From an uncultured Peptococcaceae bacterium (GTDB taxonomy: Bacteria > Bacillota > Peptococcia > Peptococcales > Peptococcaceae): DNA of 5,265 bases. Positions 1 to 4,309 of the stretch are shown here, piece after piece. The number at the start of each line of letters is the position of its first letter. The stretch's first letter is position 1. The translations under genes were made by a program, and so were the position numbers. The stretch is taken from contig USCP01000140.1 of the NCBI GenBank assembly GCA_900553245.1, forward strand, positions 1 through 5,265, written 5' to 3'. The notes beneath the pieces were generated by a model. That model ran no database searches, was not told the DNA's origin, and saw nothing but the letters and a program-made list of their open reading frames with translations.

Positions 1-336
1 GAGCATCAGTAAGCCCCCCCCCATCAGCACCGTCAAGACCGTCCCAGCGCTCGACAGCACAATAGAAACTGCCGCTACCGGCTTTGCCACCTTCCAGTTG
101 GTCCCAAAGCCGCCGTAAAACATAATAAATACCAGCGCCATCGTACTGAGCTGCTCGGCAAAGGCGTAATTGTCAAAGGGAATCTTCAAAATCCCGTCGC
201 TGCCAAACAGCATCCCCACAAAAATAAACGCCAACAAAGCCGGAATCCCGACGCGATTGCTCATACCCTTGAACAACGTGCAGCCCAAAAGCACAATGCC
301 GGACAAAATAGAAAAGGTTGTTAATGAGATGGTCAT
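1..336 (-). CDS. Potassium/proton antiporter, CPA1/NhaP2 (CvrA)-like, N-terminal part only
   Basis: This is the first 112 codons of an integral membrane cation/proton antiporter; the rest lies beyond the left edge. Antiporters of this type exchange K+ or Na+ for H+ across the cytoplasmic membrane for ion and pH homeostasis. Seen: hydrophobic helices at about residues 3-20, 31-46, 62-75 and 86-112. The family pattern 'S-x-R-x-G-I-P-x-L-L-x-F-x-x-x-G-M-L-x-G-x-D-G-I' occupies residues 26-49, followed by 'I-P-F-D-N-Y-x-F-A' (52-60) and 'FYGGFGT' (73-79). These match remembered NhaP2/CvrA N-termini. The ATG start is supported by GGAGG 7 nt upstream. The reading frame crosses a run of nine G (coding strand, positions 13-21), coding Met-Gly-Gly-Gly, and stays open at this length. 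Ion specificity cannot be judged without the C-terminus, where TrkA_C or CorC-type regulatory domains often sit. Confidence 0.82.
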   Translation of the reverse strand, partial: MTISLTTFSILSGIVLLGCTLFKGMSNRVGIPALLAFIFVGMLFGSDGILKIPFDNYAFAEQLSTMALVFIMFYGGFGTNWKVAKPVAAVSIVLSSAGTVLTVLMGGGLLML

Positions 337-343
337 AGGGCGC

Positions 344-348
344 CCTCC
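344..348 (-). promoter_or_regulatory. Ribosome binding site of the antiporter gene
   Basis: GGAGG (within AAAGGAGGG on the minus strand) lies 7 nt upstream of the ATG at 336-334. It fixes this start. Confidence 0.75.
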
Positions 349-370
349 TTTATGTCTTTTGTAGCATATA

Positions 371-397
371 ATTTTATCATACCTTTTTCCTCGACAA
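371..397 (-). promoter_or_regulatory. Possible promoter of the antiporter gene
   Basis: On the minus strand a -35-like TTGTCG (397-392) and a -10-like TAAAAT (376-371) are separated by 15 nt, which is shorter than usual. The surrounding stretch is AT-rich and lies about 25 nt upstream of the Shine-Dalgarno site. An overlapping TATGAT (381-376) is another possible -10. The location is reasonable, but the exact boxes are uncertain. Confidence 0.3.
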
Positions 398-516
398 CAG
401 TCCATGCCCCCACCTTTAACAAAATCCAAAAAAGCCCATAAGAGTAAGACTGAAAGATGGCATGAAACCAGTATTGAGTGATTAAATAATACATCCCCAG
501 CTTGTAATGAAGAAAA

Positions 517-569
517 GTTTCTCCCCGAGGACTGGGGAGAGGTGGGCCCGGAGGGCTCGGAGAGGGGTT
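517..569 (+). repeat. REP-like repeat, copy A (forward)
   Basis: GC-rich unit in an AT-rich intergenic region. Its left half is a hairpin, TCTCCCC (520-526) pairing with GGGGAGA (534-540) across a 7-nt loop. It continues AGGTGGG, a second imperfect GC-rich hairpin (CCCGGAGGG core, 547-557) and ends in AGAGGGGTT. The reverse complement of 655-709 aligns with it along its length: CCCC-G-GG-GGGG-AGGTGG at the left and AGGGGT at the right. These are two members of one degenerate family. Membership in a genome-wide family is inference. Confidence 0.6.
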
Positions 570-654
570 CGAGCAGTGGCTTATTCCACTTGCTTACAAA
601 TTAAATGCAAAGATAAGTGCTTTATCTGTCAGCCTATGCAGTTAGTTACTATCG

Positions 655-709
655 CACCCCTATCCGTCAGGCTTACGCCTGCCACCTTCCCCCGGCCCCC
701 GGGGGAAGA
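655..709 (-). repeat. REP-like repeat, copy B (inverted relative to copy A)
   Basis: Read on the minus strand, this unit starts with a perfect 8-bp hairpin, CTTCCCCC/GGGGGAAG (686-693 with 701-708, 7-nt loop). It continues AGGTGG, then a second hairpin CAGGC/GCCTG (668-672 with 677-681, 4-nt loop), and ends GGATAGGGGTG. The order of parts is the same as in copy A. The A/B pair is inverted around an 85-nt spacer, as in BIME- or MITE-like elements. Confidence 0.6.
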
Positions 710-729
710 CCATATAATGCCATCGCGGC

Positions 730-751
730 GACAAGGGGGGATTAGAGGTGT
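730..751 (+). repeat. Partial repeat fragment D (right-end type)
   Basis: The stretch GGGGGGATTAGAGGTG (735-750) resembles the right end of copy B read on its own strand (GGATAGGGGTG). It lacks the hairpin part. This is a weak, fragmentary match. Confidence 0.3.
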
Positions 752-776
752 CAATGAAATTGCACAGATAAAAGTT

Positions 777-798
777 GTTTCTCCCGAGAACCGAGGGT
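777..798 (+). repeat. Partial repeat copy C (left-end type)
   Basis: GTTTCTCCCGAGAACCGAGG matches the left end of copy A (GTTTCTCCCCGAGGACTGGG) with one deletion and a few substitutions. It then diverges, so it is a truncated, decayed copy in the same orientation as A. The bases before it (CAGATAAA at 765-772) resemble the reverse complement of 622-629, suggesting a larger shared unit. Confidence 0.45.
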
Positions 799-852
799 AG
801 CTGTTGAGAGCAGTCGATATTTACAATCACTTTCAAGTGCATTCTTGATCAT

Positions 853-882
853 GCAAAAAGCCCCGACGATTGTCGAGGCTTT
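853..882 (-). terminator. Rho-independent terminator of the ABC transporter gene
   Basis: On the minus strand an 11-bp stem, AAAGCCTCGAC (882-872) with GTCGGGGCTTT (867-857), has one U-G wobble, a 4-nt loop AATC and a run of five T. It begins 9 nt after the TAA stop of the ABC transporter. Confidence 0.88.
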
Positions 883-891
883 GAAAAATCC

Positions 892-3642
892 TTATTCGCT
901 TCTTAATGCGTTTACCGGGTCCTTGTGGGAGGCTTTTCTTGCTGGGAGCAGGCCACCAATCATGGTGATGACGACGCTAATGGCGACGAGGATGAGGCCT
1001 GCTTGCCATGGCAACGCCACATTCACACTGGATGCATTTTCAAGAAGGGTGTGTAGGATGCTATTGATTGGAATACAAGCAAGCATGCTGGCGCCGACCC
1101 CAAGGGCGCCAGAGAAGAGCCCAATGATGAGGGTTTCGGCGTTAAAGACTTGGGAAATGTTGCGTTTCGATGCCCCAATCGCACGTAAAATCCCGATTTC
1201 CTTGGTGCGTTCCATGACGGAAATGTGGGTGATAATGCCTATCATGATGCAGCTGACGACGAGGGATACTGCCACAAAGGCAATGAGCACGTAGGTCACC
1301 ACGTTGACCATAGAGGTGAGGGATGACGTCAGCATCGCCACATAGTCGGTGTAGGTGATTTGTGCGTCTTCGCCTACGCGGTCGTTGTAGGCATCAATGC
1401 AAGCACTGACCGCTTCCTTGTCTTCAAAGGTGTCGGTGTAAATGCTAATCGAATACGGTGCATCCAGACTGACCTTGCCAAAATCGGTGAGGTTGTCTTC
1501 CACGGTGGTATCACCCATGGTTTGATCGTAGAATTTCACCAAGGCTGCTTCATCCGGCGCGGCATCAAGCCAAGCGTCCAAGGCTTGAGCCATGGCATTT
1601 TCATCGCTTGCCATTTGTGCCATGCCGGCAGCGGCACCGGTGTTGCCTTCCTCTTGGGCAGACATCATCATCATGGTATAGAGGCTGGCTTTTTCACTGA
1701 CGCCCAAGGTCTTGATGTAGGTCTTGGCGCTTTCTGTCTTTTCGGCATCGCTGGAAACTTCAAATGGTACACCGTTTAAAACGTTGGTATCCGGTGTGGC
1801 TTCTTGTGCCTTTACCACCGGACTTTCATCGGTGTGCGCAATAAGTTCCTTTGTTAAGTCTGCCATGTAGCCCACGGTCCCTTGGATTGGGCGATTTTCG
1901 GCGCCGTCCTTTGGACGGATGAGCCCAACAACCTTGAGATCGATGCCGTTGTTATAGAGAGTTTCTTGGTAAGCGGCATCATCACGCATGTCCTTAAAGG
2001 TGCCGTCTTCCTGTGCCACATAATAGTCACTTGCCGGAATCAACTTAAAGGTTTTATCGCAAAGGCTTTGGTAATCGTAGGTGATGGTTTTTGGGTCCTT
2101 GTCGGCTTCAAGGGCATCAAAAATCGCATCATAGTCTTCTTCGCTAATGAGCCCGAGCTGATAGAGCACAGAGCTTTGGATGCCGTTTTTGTCGTCAAGA
2201 ACCAGCACCACTTCGTTGGCTTCCTTTGGCCATGCCCCGTACACCACATCGTAGCTATCGGTCACGACCTTGCTAATGCCGGTGCCGTCTTGACCTGGGA
2301 GGATTTCCTTAAAATTCTCTGCCCCTACCTGAGAACCGGCAAGCATGGGGTTCATGTTCATGCCGATTTCGGCGTTTTCGGTGTTTTGCACGTTTTCCTT
2401 CATGTCATCCATGGAGGTCTTAGTTTCGCGGGCGGTATTGATGATGTTTCCTTCGGTATCCTTAGTAAGAACGTCAAAATTGACATCGTAGGTATACACC
2501 ACCCCATTTTTTCCGAGGTAGGAACGAATGTTGCTGTCCTTGTCATCGAGGTAGTCCTTGAAGGCAGTAAGGTCGTTTTCGGTGATGCTCGCATTCATGG
2601 TGGTTTCCATCTCCAAAATGCCGTTTTCCGCATAGACCTTATCACGCTTTTCATCGACCTCTGCCGCCTCGGTGGCCATGAGCCCGGCACTGTTCATAAG
2701 GCTCGACATGTCGATGGTTTCGGCGTTAATCGTAATCGGATAAGCGTTCATCGCATCCTCTTGAAGGTCGTTGATGTAATCATTCACGCCTGTGGACAAC
2801 GCCAAAATCAGCGCAATCCCAATAATCCCAATAGACCCCGCAAAGGCCGTGAGAAAGGTACGCCCTTTCTTGGTCCAGAGGTTTTTGAAGCTCAAGGCAA
2901 GGGCCGTACGAAAATGCATGCTTGCCTTGCCGAGGTTGCGATGTTCGCTCGGCGTGTCCTCGGTTTCTGCCGGATCGCTGTCGCTTGTGATATTGCCGTC
3001 CTTCAAGCGCACAATACGGGTCGCATAGGCCTCTGCCAGCTCCGGATTGTGGGTGACCATCACAACCAAGCGGTCCTTGGCAACCTCCTTGAGGAGGTTC
3101 ATAATCTGCACGCTGGTTTCACTATCAAGGGCACCGGTCGGTTCGTCGGCGAGAACAATATGGGGATCGTTGACCAGCGCACGGGCAATCGCCACACGCT
3201 GCATCTGTCCGCCGGAAAGCTGATTTGGACGCTTGTTGATATGGTCTGCCAAGCCCACCTTCTCCAAGGCGTCCTTGGCGCGCTTGGTGCGCGCCTTCTT
3301 GGAAATACCGGAGATGGTCAACGCCAACTCTACATTGGCAAGCACCGTTTGATGGGGAATCAGGTTATAGCTTTGAAAGACAAAGCCAATGGTATGATTG
3401 CGATAGCTGTCCCAATCACGGTCCTTGTACTCACGAGTAGATACCCCGTTGATCACCAAATCCCCTTCTTCGTAACGGTCCAAACCGCCGATGATATTGA
3501 GAAGGGTGGTTTTACCGGAACCGCTCGGCCCCAAAATCGCAACAAATTCGTTGTCGCGCAAATTCAGCGAAACCCCATTGAGCGCCACTTGGGTAAAATC
3601 CCCGGTGGTATAGGTTTTGCGAATGTTTTTTATTTCAAGCAT
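892..3642 (-). CDS. MacB-type ABC transporter, fused ATPase and FtsX-family permease (916 aa)
   Basis: A cytoplasmic-membrane ABC protein with ATPase and permease in one chain, expected to work as a homodimer. Seen: Walker A GPSGSGKT (38-45), Q-loop Gln90, signature LSGGQ (142-146), Walker B IVLADE (162-167, catalytic Glu167), D-loop ALDS (171-174) and H-loop His198. After an acidic linker (219-240), TM1 lies at about 262-286, an external domain at 287-775, and TM2-TM4 at about 782-807, 838-857 and 881-901. The cytoplasmic loop carries the FtsX/MacB hallmark ERTKEIGILRAIGA (811-824), and the tail ends in P-A-R-K-A-S-x-x-D-P-V-x-A-L (900-913). MacB, LolCDE and Bce-type relatives couple ATP hydrolysis to mechanical transmission, extruding peptides, drugs or lipoproteins; this one's substrate is unknown. 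The external domain, about 490 residues, is far larger than MacB's (about 650 residues in total), and I do not recognise it. It has Met-rich patches. All catalytic residues are intact. The start is fixed by GGAGG 7 nt upstream. Confidence 0.93.
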   Translation of the reverse strand: MLEIKNIRKTYTTGDFTQVALNGVSLNLRDNEFVAILGPSGSGKTTLLNIIGGLDRYEEGDLVINGVSTREYKDRDWDSYRNHTIGFVFQSYNLIPHQTVLANVELALTISGISKKARTKRAKDALEKVGLADHINKRPNQLSGGQMQRVAIARALVNDPHIVLADEPTGALDSETSVQIMNLLKEVAKDRLVVMVTHNPELAEAYATRIVRLKDGNITSDSDPAETEDTPSEHRNLGKASMHFRTALALSFKNLWTKKGRTFLTAFAGSIGIIGIALILALSTGVNDYINDLQEDAMNAYPITINAETIDMSSLMNSAGLMATEAAEVDEKRDKVYAENGILEMETTMNASITENDLTAFKDYLDDKDSNIRSYLGKNGVVYTYDVNFDVLTKDTEGNIINTARETKTSMDDMKENVQNTENAEIGMNMNPMLAGSQVGAENFKEILPGQDGTGISKVVTDSYDVVYGAWPKEANEVVLVLDDKNGIQSSVLYQLGLISEEDYDAIFDALEADKDPKTITYDYQSLCDKTFKLIPASDYYVAQEDGTFKDMRDDAAYQETLYNNGIDLKVVGLIRPKDGAENRPIQGTVGYMADLTKELIAHTDESPVVKAQEATPDTNVLNGVPFEVSSDAEKTESAKTYIKTLGVSEKASLYTMMMMSAQEEGNTGAAAGMAQMASDENAMAQALDAWLDAAPDEAALVKFYDQTMGDTTVEDNLTDFGKVSLDAPYSISIYTDTFEDKEAVSACIDAYNDRVGEDAQITYTDYVAMLTSSLTSMVNVVTYVLIAFVAVSLVVSCIMIGIITHISVMERTKEIGILRAIGASKRNISQVFNAETLIIGLFSGALGVGASMLACIPINSILHTLLENASSVNVALPWQAGLILVAISVVITMIGGLLPARKASHKDPVNALRSE

Positions 3643-3649
3643 ACGCCTG

Positions 3650-3654
3650 CCTCC
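3650..3654 (-). promoter_or_regulatory. Ribosome binding site of the ABC transporter gene
   Basis: GGAGG on the minus strand lies 7 nt upstream of the ATG at 3642-3640, which is optimal spacing. Confidence 0.8.
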
Positions 3655-3674
3655 ATTAAAAAGATTTGTAATTC

Positions 3675-3683
3675 ATTATATCA
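3675..3683 (-). promoter_or_regulatory. Extended -10 promoter of the ABC transporter gene
   Basis: On the minus strand TGATATAAT gives a perfect TATAAT (3680-3675) with the extended TGn motif (TG at 3683-3682). No good -35 box sits at 16-18 nt; the nearest candidate, TTGGAA, is only 14 nt upstream. Extended -10 promoters depend less on a -35. Transcription would start near 3668, leaving a leader of about 25 nt that holds the Shine-Dalgarno site. There is no room for a leader-type riboswitch. Confidence 0.62.
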
Positions 3684-3743
3684 TCTCATCTGGTTTCCAA
3701 CTTTTATGATAAAACAACAGATTGACTGGGAAAATTTTACAAT

Positions 3744-3772
3744 AAAAAAAGGCTTCGCCTATGCGAAGCCTT
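3744..3772 (-). terminator. Strong Rho-independent terminator of the small acidic Cys protein gene
   Basis: A perfect 10-bp stem, AAGGCTTCGC (3772-3763) with GCGAAGCCTT (3758-3749), has a 4-nt loop ATAG and a long T run. It begins about 22 nt after the stop codon of the small gene and ends upstream of the ABC transporter promoter, so the two genes are transcriptionally separate unless there is read-through. The symmetric stem might also act weakly on the plus strand, but there is no T run on that side. Confidence 0.92.
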
Positions 3773-3793
3773 GAGTATATAAACGTAAAGAAA

Positions 3794-4009
3794 TTAGTCT
3801 TCGTCGTCACATACAACAGATACACCAAACTTAGAAGCGGTTTCCTTCATATTGTCACAGCCATCAAAGTTTTGAACATGAAGACCTTCTTCTTCAACTT
3901 CGTCTTCATCGTCGCATACTACGGTCACGCCGACCTTGGTTGCCACTTCTTTAACGTCTTGACAATATTCGTCTTCTACGAAATTTCTTAAGTCTACTTT
4001 TTGAGCCAT
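3794..4009 (-). CDS. Small acidic protein with a duplicated Cys-x15-Cys module (71 aa), unknown function
   Basis: I do not recognise this family. The 71 residues include about 21 Asp/Glu against 6 Lys/Arg, so it is strongly anionic. There is no signal peptide or membrane segment. It is an internal duplication: residues 16-36 and 51-71 align without gaps with 14 of 21 identical. Each copy begins with Cys (16, 51), runs through K-E-x-A-[TS]-K-x-G-V-[TS]-V-V, and ends C-D-D-E-D (Cys32, Cys67). Both are preceded by Asn-Phe (9-10, 47-48), and an acidic linker EVEEEG (37-42) joins them. Start choice: the frame stays open to an ATG at 4051, but that lies only a few bases from the expected transcription start. 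AAAAAGGAG precedes the ATG at 4009 by 10 nt, so the shorter form is preferred. The gene has its own promoter and terminator. It could be a metal- or thiol-binding protein, or a modified-peptide precursor (TxxC and SxxC occur beside the acidic clusters). No modifying enzyme is visible in the window. Confidence 0.8.
   Translation of the reverse strand: MAQKVDLRNFVEDEYCQDVKEVATKVGVTVVCDDEDEVEEEGLHVQNFDGCDNMKETASKFGVSVVCDDED
3797..3964 (-). repeat. Internal tandem duplication within the small acidic protein gene
   Basis: Codons 16-36 (3964-3902) and codons 51-71 (3859-3797) encode the two copies of the Cys-x15-Cys module, 35 codons apart. Protein identity is 14 of 21, while several conserved codons differ at the third position. 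The duplication is therefore old and kept by selection on the protein rather than being a recent DNA slippage repeat. Confidence 0.75.
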
Positions 4010-4019
4010 GATATGAACA

Positions 4020-4028
4020 CTCCTTTTT
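4020..4028 (-). promoter_or_regulatory. Ribosome binding site that decides the start of the small acidic protein
   Basis: AAAAAGGAG on the minus strand, with GGAG 10 nt upstream of the ATG at 4009-4007. The spacing is slightly long but usable. The upstream in-frame ATG at 4051 has no comparable site. Confidence 0.65.
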
Positions 4029-4062
4029 CCTCTTTCAATCTTATAACTCATTTCATACCTAA

Positions 4063-4091
4063 ATTATATGCCTGTTTTTATCATTGTGCAA
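4063..4091 (-). promoter_or_regulatory. Promoter of the small acidic protein gene
   Basis: On the minus strand a perfect -10 TATAAT (4068-4063) sits exactly 17 nt downstream of TTGCAC (4091-4086), whose first three bases match the -35 consensus. Transcription would begin near 4056, giving a leader of about 47 nt and a transcript of about 300 nt ending at the 3744-3772 terminator. Confidence 0.68.
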
Positions 4092-4234
4092 TAATGAGTG
4101 CTGAGTTTTTTTATTTCTTATTTAATCCTTACGATTGTTATCATGCTTATGCTAGCATATTTATTTTATAACTTTGCTTATACAAGGATTATAGTATTGG
4201 CAACAAATAAACTGTTTTTTTATCTTGAAAATGT
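4092..4234. other. AT-rich intergenic spacer without a supportable gene
   Basis: Strongly AT-rich sequence between the small-gene promoter and the terminator of the upstream gene. A plus-strand frame from a GTG at 4098 would encode a hydrophobic peptide. It has no Shine-Dalgarno site, begins next to the opposing promoter and runs through the 4235-4265 terminator hairpin into the neighbouring gene, so it is not annotated. I see nothing else here. Confidence 0.6.
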
Positions 4235-4265
4235 AAAAACGGCGCTTTCTCAACGAAAGCGCCGT
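4235..4265 (-). terminator. Rho-independent terminator of the partial ABC-2-like gene
   Basis: A perfect 11-bp stem, ACGGCGCTTTC (4265-4255) with GAAAGCGCCGT (4249-4239), has a 5-nt loop GTTGA and a T-rich tail. It starts 44 nt after the TAA stop at 4312-4310. Confidence 0.9.
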
Positions 4266-4273
4266 ATAACCTT

Positions 4274-4298
4274 AACCGACAGGGAGTTGATGTCGGTT
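4274..4298 (-). other. Second hairpin between the stop codon and the terminator
   Basis: AACCGACA (4281-4274) pairs perfectly with TGTCGGTT (4298-4291) over 8 bp with a 9-nt loop. It lies 11 nt after the stop codon and just upstream of the terminator. There is no T run, so it is not itself a terminator. It may protect the 3' end of the mRNA or be chance. Confidence 0.5.
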
Positions 4299-4309
4299 TG
4301 GACGAAAAC

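Larger units (their letters stand above)
337..852. other. Intergenic region of about 515 nt with no supportable gene
   Basis: This region separates the ABC transporter terminator from the antiporter start. Positions 337-400 carry the antiporter leader (Shine-Dalgarno site and probable promoter). Positions 400-516 are ordinary AT-rich sequence in which I see no gene or clear signal. Positions 517-800 are an island of GC-rich degenerate repeats with many small hairpins, listed separately. Two extra hairpins lie in the spacer between the inverted copies: AGTGG/CCACT (575-579 with 586-590) and AGATAA/TTATCT (611-616 with 622-627). Positions 801-852 hold nothing recognisable. Short open frames here read through the repeats and have no Shine-Dalgarno site. 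Confidence 0.7.

Noticed and set aside
560..581. GGTTCGAG at 566-573, resembling a tRNA T-loop
   Set aside because: No acceptor, D or anticodon arms can be built around it. It is the right end of repeat copy A.
507..800. Plus-strand open frame of 97 codons and the opposing 60-codon frame (660-842)
   Set aside because: They translate the GC-rich repeat island. The Arg/Pro-rich peptides follow from the repeat sequence, and neither has a Shine-Dalgarno site.
517..800. CRISPR array considered for the repeat island
   Set aside because: The repeats are imperfect, occur in both orientations and have unequal spacers; there is no regular direct repeat.
845..1294. Plus-strand open frame of 149 codons, and a similar one at 1360-1779
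   Set aside because: Both lie antisense within the ABC transporter coding region; neither has a ribosome binding site or a recognisable product.
1882..3774. Plus-strand open frame of 630 codons
   Set aside because: It is the antisense shadow of the ABC transporter gene, whose minus-strand product has all ABC motifs intact. It has no Shine-Dalgarno site and runs through the opposing promoter and the 3744-3772 terminator.
892..4009. One operon of the small acidic gene and the ABC transporter
   Set aside because: A strong terminator and a separate extended -10 promoter lie between them, so any functional link must rest on other evidence.
4010..4051. Longer 85-aa form of the small acidic protein starting at 4051
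   Set aside because: Its extra codons contain the Shine-Dalgarno site of the downstream ATG, and its own start would lie about 5 nt from the predicted transcription start.
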